Shown in pieces: positions 33,901 to 42,815 of a DNA stretch of 64,000 nt. This DNA comes from Tritrichomonas foetus (lineage: Eukaryota; Parabasalia; Tritrichomonadida; Tritrichomonadidae): positions 8,632 through 72,631 of the forward strand of contig MLAK01000303.1 of assembly GCA_001839685.1 (NCBI GenBank), read 5' to 3'. The notes beneath the pieces are model-generated. The model was not told the DNA's origin. It worked only from the letters and a program-made list of their open reading frames with translations, and searched no databases. Position numbers and translations under genes: made by a program. The stretch's first letter is position 1, and each line of letters starts with the position of its first letter.

Positions 33901-35347
33901 AAAATCCATATTTTTGGCTAATATGACACATGAAATTCGTACTCCATTAAATGGAATTTGTGGACTAATTGAACTATTACAATCTTCTCCATTAGATAAA
34001 GAAAAACTTGAAATGGTTGAAGTCGTTCATAATGCTTTTGTAAGGCTTATGGATTTACTTACAGACACACTAGAATTAGCAAAAATCGAACAAAATAAAA
34101 CAATTCCAATGTCAGTTGTTTTTGATCCACTTGAAGCTTTGGTTGTACTTTCTAAAATGTGTTCCGATTTATCAAAACAAACCGGAATATTAATTAGGTC
34201 AAAGACAGATCCGAGTTTACCAAGACTCGTTAAAGGTGATCCTAAATTCCTTACCAAAATTTCATCAATTTTATTATCAAATGCTTATAAATTCACTGTA
34301 AAAGGTCATGTTAAGTTTAAATTAACTTTTATTGAGGAAAAAGGTTTTCTAATGACTGTTAAAGATACTGGAATAGGAATGACTGATGATACCAAACGAA
34401 GAATTTATGAAACTTTTACACAAGGTGATTCTTCAGTTACTCGAAAATATGGTGGAATTGGGGTTGGTCTTGCTCTAGTCAAAAGAATGCTTGATTTAAT
34501 CGGTGGAACAATTACGTATCAGAGTGAAATTAATGTTGGTTCAAGCTTTGAAGTTTTCTTTCCAGCTGAATCAATTTATGAAATTTATGTTCCTCCTAGA
34601 CTTAAAGCCAAACATAAACAAATCTTTGTTCCACAACAACAAGCAAAAGGAATTAAAATGTTATCTTATTATGCTAGTTATTTTGGTTTCGAAGTCACTT
34701 CAGATCTAGAAAAAATTGATTTTAATCGGATTTCTTTGATTTTTGTTGACGATTTCAATTATGACCTGATTGATTTTGCTCAAAACTTACGTGAAAAAAT
34801 ACCGGAATTAATGATTGTTCTTGTAAATTATACCGGTGTTCTTAAACAAAGGCCTGGTTTTATGTCAGTCACTCGACCAATATCTATTCAACAAATTCAA
34901 AGAATCATGATTCAGAACCTTTGGGGAAAGAGGGTTCAAAAGAAAGAAGAAGTTCCAATTCAAGGTTTGAAGATCCTACTTGCAGATGAAAACATGACTT
35001 CTTCTTTTGTAATTAAAACTTTTTTAGAAAGGCTCGATTGTATTGTAATTTTAGCAAGCAATGGAGCAGAGGTGATTGAAATTTGTCAAAAAGAAAGTTT
35101 TGATGTGATTTTCTTGGATCATCATATGCCAATTATGGATGGACCAACTTCAATTGGTATAATTCGAAAACTTGATAGTTATAATGCAAACTGCCAAATC
35201 ATTTTCATGTCATCACATATTCCAGATAATCAATTAGATGATAAATATGGTGCAGATTACATTCTGGACAAGCCTGTTACTCAACAAAAATTATCTGATT
35301 TATTGCAAGTTGTTTGTCATAAGATTAATTATCAAGCATTTAAATAA
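30992..35347 (+). CDS. membrane-bound hybrid histidine kinase
   Basis: 1451 residues. A signal-like start (the second ATG at 31034, MLTLSLFLIQAFSRKE, is a better signal peptide), a short extracytoplasmic domain, and one membrane helix (about 133-153, LIFLILSFSLIFVFANF). Next is a basic, Asn/Lys-rich linker with 14 cysteines packed at about 209-245 in CxxC-like pairs. Two PAS-like regions lie at about 730-835 and 845-950. The kinase core has H980 in ANMTHEIRTPLNG, the N box LLSNAYKFT (near 1097), G1 DTGIGM and G2 YGGIGVGLAL. A receiver domain ends the protein, with D1376 in FLDHHMPIMDG and K1427 in ILDKPV. All phosphorelay residues are present, so His-to-Asp transfer should work; the downstream His-phosphotransfer partner is not in this window. 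The signal sensed is unknown. The cysteine cluster might bind metal. The UAAA of TAAA at the stop may serve polyadenylation. Confidence 0.92.
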   Translation: MIIFERKINFSFIQMLTLSLFLIQAFSRKELICSRQIESKIAVIDHKFPKLNSLIQIFQSNGFSVFLGNSHIFSVLVTNRSNCPSNSQRINFDEYKFLEKFYFSILASENQTENNLNCGIISGVKNFKITGKYFLIFLILSFSLIFVFANFFYSQIQSMSTKDFLIRVTKCQSSQYHNFSEKRKKIQNQNHRNCSLNNNKKSPNKNHKNDCHKKNCCNNKLDCNKKCDCNNKCDNCKNSCSCHLCDDEYDDQVLNDSGKVKYNVSNYVKSANSTISFWRHIDFQFTPSYQLSFDFLQKYTSARFFKYNYQIPISIECDEFEDSIDSFAEIKSMGDGTCEINFNAQNADVTLRLCSESLMIPRQNTTHYFLLNLLFSGMMFQAIDSIKCLEDIRKFLSIAIQQLDVLGMAVFTLYQGEFNEFYCEFKNDEVLTNIVRKRSKEFMFRKHENIKQNKNDKQNDYEPPFYEEFVTLKHYRISIFSAKMGFMKFVFVYVRNNNLISFRLAERSLCHILSKFIPCYIISLLKHSGRINIKRFHDIIKIHRSIDIITLSSDFSKTIKKIGNTDREYIINQINNLPKGERRLWENKISRLQKGTAFCNRQCKTRFHKTASLFSNDTFISFAIQKKSKLINPLLQLASFNDIVFFRKDGSIINGKNFFGTPFTVNNILDIIDSSQIPAFDSFINFQISANIHKTGFLKLFSNSKNSVSGIVFPVFDEKPDCLNIFEIGNDQHFMIWLLDSSKLYPVWMMINNDTLAALNECNVHGLYSICHPDDVSTLKSSMDHALSVLTVSLTMELRMKIVTSDYQWHQIMINRRAGHFILFFAMNINEWKSQISLLQEMDQSLTTALSYGQVINWVFEDNYFPQRVYINEPISKSHVVFNWTTIEHNVPGEYYDFVANSLKDTLETGKTLRMVSPMIFDSIKWYSTYASAEQKSGTIIGFDFDIAALKEAEQQAAMQKKAAEEAIAAKSIFLANMTHEIRTPLNGICGLIELLQSSPLDKEKLEMVEVVHNAFVRLMDLLTDTLELAKIEQNKTIPMSVVFDPLEALVVLSKMCSDLSKQTGILIRSKTDPSLPRLVKGDPKFLTKISSILLSNAYKFTVKGHVKFKLTFIEEKGFLMTVKDTGIGMTDDTKRRIYETFTQGDSSVTRKYGGIGVGLALVKRMLDLIGGTITYQSEINVGSSFEVFFPAESIYEIYVPPRLKAKHKQIFVPQQQAKGIKMLSYYASYFGFEVTSDLEKIDFNRISLIFVDDFNYDLIDFAQNLREKIPELMIVLVNYTGVLKQRPGFMSVTRPISIQQIQRIMIQNLWGKRVQKKEEVPIQGLKILLADENMTSSFVIKTFLERLDCIVILASNGAEVIEICQKESFDVIFLDHHMPIMDGPTSIGIIRKLDSYNANCQIIFMSSHIPDNQLDDKYGADYILDKPVTQQKLSDLLQVVCHKINYQAFK

Positions 35348-35906
35348 ATTGTTATTATATACTAAACTACAAATATTATTCGATTTCTTTTTAGGTATCA
35401 TTCTTTCAATTTTCTAGATAAATTAATACTAAATCAAAATTACGTGTAAAATATTTAGTTAATTTTATTAAATAAATCATTTATTTTTATGAATTATTTC
35501 ATAGTTTAACTATTCATAGATTCGAAATATTTTAAAATGTTAAGGAAATGATTATACTGATTATTCCGAAACGCAAAAAGTTATATATATATTCTTCATT
35601 TTATTTCTTCTTTTCTGAGAATGGCTTGTAACTTTACCTTATGCACTAGAGTGTGAATGATTTGGAAAAGAAAAGAGCAAAAAATTCTTGTAAAAAAGAG
35701 GATATATTTCTTTTTTAAAATCTTTTTATTTCACTTAATTATGGTCATTATATTTGACCAGATTTTTTCTTCAAATCCAAAAAACATTTTTTTCTTTTTT
35801 CTTTTCATTTCATTTTTCTTTTTCTTTTTTTTTTTTTTTTTTTTTTTCGATTTTTTTTTTTTTTTTTTTATTTGTTTTGTTCAGAGGTCGATCAATTCAG
35901 TTCACG
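35348..35906. other. convergent spacer with poly-T tracts
   Basis: AT-rich; two long T runs at 35825-35847 and 35851-35869 lie close to the 3' end of the minus-strand gene. On that strand they are poly-A, possibly in its 3' flank. No gene supported. Confidence 0.6.
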
Positions 35907-36290
35907 TCAAGAATAATAATTAGAAATGTCTATCTCAGAAAAATCCTGGAAGAGTTCATCAATTTCGACTGAGTCATCTGGTGTCTCCACATTGTAAAAC
36001 ATGGACTCCAATTCAATTGGATCGTCATCGTCATTCGTAAATGAATCCATAAGGTCTTTAAAATGGTCGGGCAGTTTGTCCCATTTGCCTGTCTTGTTGA
36101 GCTGGTCCTGTATCATGCTAACAGCCTTTTTCGTTGGTATCTTTTTGACTGGCAAACTTCTCTTCGCTTTGCCGTGATCGATGACGCCGGAGAAGAAAGA
36201 GTCGTTTGGGTCTTTGAGTAAAAATACATTGCAGATAAGGTTTTTTTGACTTCCTTTTGCACGAGCTTTGTTGTTGGGAATTCGCTGCAT
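35907..36290 (-). CDS. small protein of unknown function
   Basis: 127 residues from the ATG at 36290 (MQRIPNNKARAKGSQ). An upstream GTG in frame is not needed: a TCACTT initiator element lies between it and the ATG. The N-terminal 50 residues are basic (R/K-rich), the middle has a helical WDKLPDHFKDLMDSF segment, and the C-terminal 45 residues are acidic (DDDDP, EIDELFQDFSEID). The charge split suggests a nucleic-acid or complex-binding adaptor, but no family is recognised. The start choice is supported by the initiator spacing. Confidence 0.55.
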   Translation of the reverse strand: MQRIPNNKARAKGSQKNLICNVFLLKDPNDSFFSGVIDHGKAKRSLPVKKIPTKKAVSMIQDQLNKTGKWDKLPDHFKDLMDSFTNDDDDPIELESMFYNVETPDDSVEIDELFQDFSEIDISNYYS

Positions 36291-36302
36291 CTTAAGAGTA
36301 TG

Positions 36303-36308
36303 AAGTGA
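36303..36308 (-). promoter_or_regulatory. initiator-like TCACTT
   Basis: Exact match to TCAYTW on the minus strand, its A 16 bases before the ATG at 36290. It decides the start of the small gene by excluding the upstream GTG. Confidence 0.5.
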
Positions 36309-36314
36309 AATCAC

Positions 36315-36754
36315 TTTTGGGTGTAACAGTCATTGAAAAATTCTATACTAAATGAAAAAATTCAGAATAAAATTTACTATTTTCAATGATCTAAGTGTTA
36401 AGAAAGATTTGGCATTTTAAATAATTGAAAAAAACCACCAAACCAATCGAACAAGCATGGCCAATTAGAAGTTCTAATTTAGAACGCCAGTCGATTAAAA
36501 TTAGTTATTCAATTTAAATCAGGGAGCAATGAAAGAATAATGTCCTGCCAACTGACCACTTAGGGTCATATTAAACTTTTTGATAATAATATTGAATTTT
36601 AAATAGTACTATTCAATATGAATATTTCTACCACATCACTTGCCGATAGAATCCGCCGTTTACTCATACTCATATTTGACCAGATAATTACAGAAAAATT
36701 TCCGTGAATTATCACCTTCAATTAAACGTCCAACAAGCAGAAAAATCCTCCAAT
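36315..36754. other. divergent spacer
   Basis: Separates two small divergent genes. No feature beyond the initiator element noted on the minus strand. Confidence 0.45.
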
Positions 36755-37363
36755 ATGAGTATTATGGATGAAAGCACCGAAACAGGCCTTCCTAAAGACC
36801 TCTTCAGCACAGAAACAGACGAAATTTCTTTCGAACAAGACGCTCGAGCCGAAAGTCAATCTTATCGCGAAGAGGAAACAGCCAGCGAAGAAGAGGAAAC
36901 CAGTGATTTTGAAGACGAAACTGCCGAATTTATTTTCAGCCAATCCGGAAGAACAAAAAAATCGCCTACAAAACTAATAAATAATTATCCGCCGATCGAA
37001 AAAAGACTCGAAGAAGCAACTTCTCAAAGAAGCTATTATTCAGTTTGTAAAGAAATTGAGAAGAAAACACAGCAGCAATATGCCGATAATGTATCCAACA
37101 ATTTTACCTTCCTTTTGGACAACTCAAAAGTGGTTCAAGCAGAATATGGCACTGAAAATGACCGTCCCAATGGTGAATGGATTATCGACGTGGATGAAGT
37201 CGATGAAGAAACACTCGCAAAGGAAATTCGACGGTTACAGGTCAAATTAGGAAACGTTAATCGTGAAAATCGAACACTTGAAACAAAAAAGGGAGCACTC
37301 TCAACAAGACTAAATGATGCGATGAATGCAAACCAGAGACTTGAAAACAAGCTTAGAAAGTAG
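36755..37363 (+). CDS. acidic coiled-coil protein, unknown
   Basis: About 202 residues from the ATG at 36755 (MSIMDESTETGL); an in-frame GTG at 36704 is not a credible start. Residues 1-70 are very acidic and Ser/Thr/Glu-rich (EEETASEEEETSDFEDET). The middle contains GEWIIDVDEVDEETLAKEI, and the last 60 residues form a coiled coil with regular L/I spacing (IRRLQVKLGNVNRENRTLE). The conserved-looking W and the coiled coil suggest a scaffold or axonemal accessory protein, without firm family evidence. Confidence 0.6.
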   Translation: MSIMDESTETGLPKDLFSTETDEISFEQDARAESQSYREEETASEEEETSDFEDETAEFIFSQSGRTKKSPTKLINNYPPIEKRLEEATSQRSYYSVCKEIEKKTQQQYADNVSNNFTFLLDNSKVVQAEYGTENDRPNGEWIIDVDEVDEETLAKEIRRLQVKLGNVNRENRTLETKKGALSTRLNDAMNANQRLENKLRK

Positions 37364-37868
37364 ACAGTCAAGCCAAATGCGAACAATTATAGAGAAAAGT
37401 GGTTTATTTTTATTAAAAAAAGCTGAAAATATATTTTGATGATTATTCTCTTTCTTTAATAGTTTAGCGATAATCTTATTTAGTTATGATTCATAACTTA
37501 TGGATATCATTCATTAGTTTTGTAACAAAATATACAACTACGATTCGAATATAGTTATGCCTAAATACGATGATATCATAGAATCTCTTTTATTAACTGG
37601 AACTTCTGGTGTGTAGACCACAACAAGACGAATATATCTTATATATATATATCAGTACTGTGTGAAATATTCGATCGAATGTATTAGTTTCTATCAAGCT
37701 TGATTTGTGTCTCTAGAGATGGAATCACAATTGACAAAGTTGTTGATTAACAATGAAAGACAAAAATAAAAGAAAAAGGAAATCGATAAATAAAAGAAAG
37801 AATTCGGAGTGATTATCATATTTATACATAAAAACACAAACACGAGTATATAATAAAAAAACACTATA
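37364..37868. other. convergent spacer
   Basis: AT-rich with a short (TA)n run at about 37638-37650. No gene supported. Confidence 0.45.
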
Positions 37869-39218
37869 TTATGCATTTTTCTTATCAATGAATGTCCTCA
37901 TAATTGTTTGACAAATCTCTAAAATAGGTTTTCGACTTTTCAGTGAACATTCTTCGCATATTTTATTCACTTTAGCAGAAATGCTGCTTTTGTTACCGAT
38001 AACAACACGTGTATCAGCTTTAATGAAGCAATATGGATAAGAAATTGGAATATGAAAGCCGACATCAAATCGAACTTCTGGTTCATTATATTTCACAAAT
38101 GTTACATATAATGTAACTTGTTGGTGCATCGCAACAAATGGAAATATTTTACTGATTTCATTGACTTCTTGTTCAAATTGAATGTTTCTCCAATTTGACG
38201 CAATTTTACTATGAATATTAATGATGTTATCTGTTACTTCTGGTTTAGCAGAGTTCGGCAAGTGAACTGTCATTCTATTTCTTTCAATTTTTGTAATATT
38301 AAAGCTTAAGCATTCCTTCAATAAAAAGTACTTTTGATCATGACCTGTTGAATTATTTTCTTGTCTTGCTTGGTTTAACTTAATTGATAATTCTTGGTAG
38401 TTATGATATTTCTCAATTCTTTTATCATTGGATGATAAAACGGTTTGATATGATTTTAATAATTCATTGTAATTTCGAATAAATTGGTCTCTTGATGAAT
38501 CAACTTCTAATTTCAAAATTCGAGTGTTAACTTTTTTTAGGTATTGTAAATTATAAAACAAAGCTAAATTTTGGAATCCAGTAATTAAATTTTGTTGGTC
38601 AGTTTCTGGAAACTGTTGAAAGTTTTCTAAGAAGTATGGTACTTCCTCTTCAAACTTTGTGGCAGTTTTAGCAATTTCTTGTTCGCTTTGAAAGTTTTGT
38701 TGATTCATTTTTTCAATTTTTTGGCTAAAAAGTCTAATAAAATTTCGAATAACAATATTTGGATTACATAATCTTTCAACATTTGGAATAGTTATGCTAA
38801 GAAGTTCAAAAAATGTATTCAATGAAATTGGTGGCGGTTTTGACAAAATTAGGAATTGCTGAAAATCAGCCAAAATGTCTTTCAAAAGTGGCGTCTTGAC
38901 TTCAACTATATTTGGCGATATCGAGCCGTAAGTTGAGTCATGCGGGTTAAATAACAGATTTTCTTGATCATGTGATGAATCTGATGGCATGTCATTAAAA
39001 ACAATTGGAGATGTAGGCGTCAATTTATCTTTATAGTGAAATTGGTTCGCAATTGCTGATCCTTGCGTGAAATCCGAGCGATTATCATCCTGTTGGAAAG
39101 TACTCTGAGTGTCCTGATTGGGTGAAGGAAATTGCATCATCGTTTGATTGTAATCGACTTCTTTATGTTTATTTCGATCTTTCTTCCCTTGAATCATCGA
39201 ATGAGAAAATCCATGCAT
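37869..39218 (-). CDS. coiled-coil protein, possible KNL1/Spc105-like
   Basis: 449 residues. Residues 1-110 are polar and probably disordered, with T-P/S-P sites (LTPTSPIVF, FPSPN). At about 117-145 is a conserved-looking hydrophobic block, LADFQQFLILSKPPPISLNTFFELLSI. Residues 155-305 are mainly helical coiled coil. Residues 305-445 form a compact mixed alpha/beta region with YLLKECLSFNI, VTLYVTFVKYN and a proline-containing SYPYCFIKADTRVVIG segment, resembling an RWD-type fold. The order disordered N-terminus, I-x-L-x-x-F-x-x-L-x-x-I motif, coiled coil, RWD-like end is that of the kinetochore scaffold KNL1/Spc105. No MELT repeats are obvious, and the assignment is an inference. Without a profile search this remains a hypothesis. 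Confidence 0.6.
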   Translation of the reverse strand: MHGFSHSMIQGKKDRNKHKEVDYNQTMMQFPSPNQDTQSTFQQDDNRSDFTQGSAIANQFHYKDKLTPTSPIVFNDMPSDSSHDQENLLFNPHDSTYGSISPNIVEVKTPLLKDILADFQQFLILSKPPPISLNTFFELLSITIPNVERLCNPNIVIRNFIRLFSQKIEKMNQQNFQSEQEIAKTATKFEEEVPYFLENFQQFPETDQQNLITGFQNLALFYNLQYLKKVNTRILKLEVDSSRDQFIRNYNELLKSYQTVLSSNDKRIEKYHNYQELSIKLNQARQENNSTGHDQKYFLLKECLSFNITKIERNRMTVHLPNSAKPEVTDNIINIHSKIASNWRNIQFEQEVNEISKIFPFVAMHQQVTLYVTFVKYNEPEVRFDVGFHIPISYPYCFIKADTRVVIGNKSSISAKVNKICEECSLKSRKPILEICQTIMRTFIDKKNA

Positions 39219-39854
39219 TTTTTCAGAATATTTCTCTGCCGTTTATTAATAGATTTTTGAATAGTTTATTTAAAAAACACTTGAAATGAAAGTGTCGATT
39301 TACATTGGCGATAAAAATATCAAATATGGAGGAGGTCAGCCAGAAATTCACAATTCACCTTATGAATTGACCAACCATGGGAATAATATTTTTAAAGTTT
39401 GGTCTTAATAAAGAGGTATAAGTTAGACAGTAAGACAGGTAGAAAAAATTTTCATATAATTTTGTTTATAAAACCAAACAACTAAAAAAATACAAAACAT
39501 AATATAATAAATAACTTACAATAATCCAACAATGTTTGAAATTAAATTTACATTAATTATTAACATGATTGATTAGTTGGAGAAACATGATTTTTATGAA
39601 AGTGTCTGAACGGAGTTATTATGATTCCTTTACAAAGGAAAGCTTTCTCTTAAATTTCAATTCAATTTCGTTGTTTCCTGTATTTCATTCGCAACATTTG
39701 AATATATAATTCTAGATTTAGATACGTGAATTTTGATTTCAATTCAAAATTAAGATTTCAGCTGTGAAGAGATTCACAAAACATTTTCAATTCGCTATTT
39801 TGTACAAACAAGCATTTTGATCGAATTAATTGCAATAAACATAATCTGTATAAA
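39219..39854. other. spacer upstream of the repeat array
   Basis: Upstream region of the preceding minus-strand gene and downstream flank of the GTPase gene. AT-rich, no feature recognised. Confidence 0.45.
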
Positions 39855-40090
39855 CATGAATGAATGTAATCATACATGAATAAATGTAATCATACATGAA
39901 TAAATGTAATCATACAATAAATAAATGTAATCATACATGAATAAATGTAATCATACATGAATAAATGTAATCATACAATAAATAAATGTAATCATACATG
40001 AATAAATGTAATCATACATGAATAAATGTAATCATACAATAAATAAATGTAATCATACATGAATAAATGTAATCATACATGAATGAATGT
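39855..40090. repeat. 20/21-bp tandem repeat with higher-order period
   Basis: About 12 copies of atgaataaatgtaatcatac. Every third copy has a variant start, aataaataaatgtaatcatac, giving a 61-bp higher-order unit (two standard units and one variant) repeated about three times. The array ends 15 bases beyond the stop codon of the GTPase gene, so it is probably transcribed in, or borders, its 3' end. Confidence 0.9.
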
Positions 40091-40105
40091 GATTACAAAT
40101 ATGTG

Positions 40106-40678
40106 TTAAGCAATTACACAACATCCTCCCTCGTTTGGCGGATTTTCTGCAAATTGGATTGCTTGATCGAAAACTTCTTTCACGCCGTTTCCCGAAAGTG
40201 CTGAACACTCGACATAGCCGTACGCATCAATTTCATTTGCTTTGACCTTTCCTTCCTCAGGCTGGATTGGCCTCATGCTCTGTGATTGTAATCCGTTCAA
40301 TACCGTTCGATCGCCACGAAGATCTGTTTTTAGGCCCACCAAAAGATAGGCCGGGTGCTTCTCCTTACTTTCGATGAGCTCGATCCACGAGGTAAGAAGG
40401 GTTTCGAAAGATTCTGGATCGACGACAGAAAAGCAAAGCAAATAAATGTCGGCTTTGATGTAGAAACTGTCCCATCGTTCTGTATCGGCTTGGATTTGTC
40501 CAAAAGAATCAATTATATCGACGTTTACGTGAGAAAGCTTTTTTGAATATTTTTCGTGGATTGACGGAACAAAATCTGTCGGAAATTTTCCATTGGCGAA
40601 AGTGTAGACAAGACAGGTCTTGCCAACTGATTGGTTTCCAATGATGACGAGTTTCAAATTTTTCTTTGAAGAGCTCAT
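40106..40678 (-). CDS. Rho/Rac-family small GTPase
   Basis: 190 residues. G1 is GNQSVGKT (14-21), the effector loop is FVPSIHEKY (36-44), G3 is DSFGQ (57-61), G4 is LKTD (116-119) and G5 ECSA (157-160). The VPxxxExY effector pattern, the Rho-type insert region near 121-140 and the terminal C-V-I-A prenylation box identify the Rho family. Rho GTPases control actin and membrane dynamics at the plasma membrane. Differences from canonical Rho: DTAGQ reads DSFGQ, with a bulky residue at the alanine position but the glycine and catalytic glutamine kept, and the switch-I threonine is serine. GTP binding is expected, while hydrolysis rate and effector choice may differ. A cysteine next to the CaaX cysteine could be palmitoylated. 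Confidence 0.9.
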   Translation of the reverse strand: MSSSKKNLKLVIIGNQSVGKTCLVYTFANGKFPTDFVPSIHEKYSKKLSHVNVDIIDSFGQIQADTERWDSFYIKADIYLLCFSVVDPESFETLLTSWIELIESKEKHPAYLLVGLKTDLRGDRTVLNGLQSQSMRPIQPEEGKVKANEIDAYGYVECSALSGNGVKEVFDQAIQFAENPPNEGGCCVIA

Positions 40679-41055
40679 CGATTGCGTTTGGTGAAATTAT
40701 GAATCAACCTGGTCAAAAGTGAAAACAGAATTCACCTCAACGATTAATAAATATAAAAGTCTCCATTCAAAAATATAAACCATACAATTATATAAATCAG
40801 TCAAATAAAAATCTGAAATTTTCCATCATTTAAAACAAGATAAAATTAACCTAGAAACAGATGTATCTATAATAATTAGTAATGATTTATTCAGGAAATA
40901 GGACTATTTTTCTTTTGTCTCTGATTGTTTTATTTTCATTTTTGTTTTCCATAAAATAAAAAAATGAAAATATTAAAAAATAAAAAATTATGCTTGCAAC
41001 ATAAAGATATCAAATTTTTGTTTTACAACACTGCTTGAACGAAGGGCTAAATCTT
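40679..41055. other. spacer
   Basis: AT-rich sequence between two minus-strand genes. No feature recognised. Confidence 0.45.
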
Positions 41056-42165
41056 TCAAATTGGCTCAATTCCCAGTTTATCAAAAATGAACGGAATTAT
41101 TTCAAAATGAGTCTGAATAATAAAGATAATTAATAGTATAAACAAGAATAAGATAGGAATGTCAAGCAAGGGAACAAAACGAAGTGATTTTTCTATTGGA
41201 ACAGATTTCATTTCTTCAAAATTGTAATGAACAATTCCTTCCTCATCAGTATATTCATGTGTGTCTTTTTCTTCTTTTGTCTGATCATCAGAATTTTTGT
41301 CTTCTGGATTATTACTTTCTTTGTTTTCGTTGATTTGATTTCCATTTTCGTTTTGTTCACCCGGTTGTTGTTCTGGCTCTCGAGTTTGTACTTCTTGTTC
41401 TTGTTCTGGCTCTGGTGTTATGTTTTGAATGATTGGTTCACTTGTTGGTGCTGTAGCTGTATTATCTGTTTCATCAGCATTTTGGTTTTCATTATTTTGG
41501 GTTTCAGGAGTTTCATTTTCTTTATTTTGATTTTCGTTATTTAGAGTTTCATCAATTTGAGTTTCATTATTTTGGTTTTCATTATTTGGATTTTCAGGAA
41601 TTGATTCGTCATTAGTTGCATTTTCAGAAGTTGAATTTTGGCTCTCAATATTTGAATTGTTTACATTATCGTTCTCTGAATCTTTAAATGAATCAGGCTC
41701 GATTGTTAAACTGCATTCTGGGCAATGCCAGGTATGGCTCTTCTTTGCAAGCGCTTTTCTTTCAGGATCAGGTGCGTCTATTGCACCAACCGCTCCGAGG
41801 GCTGGTGTCGGCATGAATGCGATAATCGATGTAAGCGCTGTTCGTACGTCCCAAGCAGGGTTCCATTCGTCTGGATGATATGAAGTCATTGTGAGGCAGA
41901 TTTTTTTGTTTATTTCGAATCGTCCATTTGGCGTTAGAAAATAAATGTCGGGCGGTTTTAATGGGTATTGCTGTGGGAAAATGATTTTCCCGTGGTAGAT
42001 TCCCCCTTGGAATGGCGAGTCGGGAGGTCCTTTGATGGTGAAATGCCATGTGAAAAGATCATCACCAACTGGCCCTGCGACAAAATCCTTTTCGGGTTTA
42101 AGTTGAAGCCCCCGCATTTCTGCGAGAAGACGCTTGACTGTTGGACTGTTTGTGTTAAAGTTCAT
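41056..42165 (-). CDS. UBE2J/Ubc6-type E2, tail-anchored in the ER
   Basis: 369 residues. The UBC fold spans about 6-150, with WHFTIKGPPDSPFQGGIYHG, FPQQYPLKPPDI and catalytic C90 in INKKICLTMTSYHPDEWNPAW. The sequence KKICL...W-x-P-A-W followed by AFMPT and ALAKKS is characteristic of the UBE2J/Ubc6 class, which lacks the HPN histidine pattern of other E2s. A Cys pair (CPEC, near 155) follows. A long Asn/Glu-rich low-complexity linker (about 165-310) leads to a single C-terminal membrane helix (about 332-351) with an 18-residue luminal tail. Such E2s act in ER-associated degradation with a membrane E3. With the calreticulin gene, this indicates conventional ER quality control. The linker is far longer than in yeast Ubc6. 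Confidence 0.93.
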   Translation of the reverse strand: MNFNTNSPTVKRLLAEMRGLQLKPEKDFVAGPVGDDLFTWHFTIKGPPDSPFQGGIYHGKIIFPQQYPLKPPDIYFLTPNGRFEINKKICLTMTSYHPDEWNPAWDVRTALTSIIAFMPTPALGAVGAIDAPDPERKALAKKSHTWHCPECSLTIEPDSFKDSENDNVNNSNIESQNSTSENATNDESIPENPNNENQNNETQIDETLNNENQNKENETPETQNNENQNADETDNTATAPTSEPIIQNITPEPEQEQEVQTREPEQQPGEQNENGNQINENKESNNPEDKNSDDQTKEEKDTHEYTDEEGIVHYNFEEMKSVPIEKSLRFVPLLDIPILFLFILLIIFIIQTHFEIIPFIFDKLGIEPI

Positions 42166-42815
42166 TTATAATTATATCTGAAAAAGTCTTTTTTCCACTT
42201 TTTGATGGAATTGAGTATCTATGAAAACAAACAAGCCTTCTCAATTCCAAATATATGTAGTTAATGAAATATCCGTTACCTAACTGACCAAATTAAATCT
42301 TTCAGTGAGTTTTATATCATATAACATAGCATGCTATTTTTCTTCATTCGGAAATGATTCGTGATATTATTAATAATCAATGTTGTGCACCTATGTAGTA
42401 TATCATGAAAGCATTCCATTAGATAATTTATTATAAAACCAGATCAATCATATTCGAACTTCATAATTCTTTTATTTATTTCATAATTTTTTGCTTTATT
42501 TCCTCTTTTGCATCAATAATTATGATATACTTCTGCGTTACTAACAAACTTAAAAAAAATTACTAAGTTTGGTCAATTCTAAAGGTGAATTTTGAATTTT
42601 TGATGAGGACTTCATTATTATTATGCAATTGTCAAAAAACACAATATCGATGGTCATGCACGCTTTTGGAAACGAAAGTAAAAAGCAAATAATTCGCCAT
42701 ATCCAATTTTTTTTTTTTTTTTTGAAAATGAGAAGGTAAAAGAAAAAAGAATGAATGAAATATAAAAATGTAGATATCAAAGATTTAGGCAGAAGTCAAA
42801 AAGGAATCAAATTGC
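42166..42815. other. spacer
   Basis: 650 bp between two minus-strand genes. A T17 run lies at 42707-42723. No gene supported. Confidence 0.5.

Noticed and set aside
39855..40090. Possible CRISPR or centromeric satellite
   Set aside because: Units are contiguous 20/21-bp repeats without spacers and the array is only about 240 bp.
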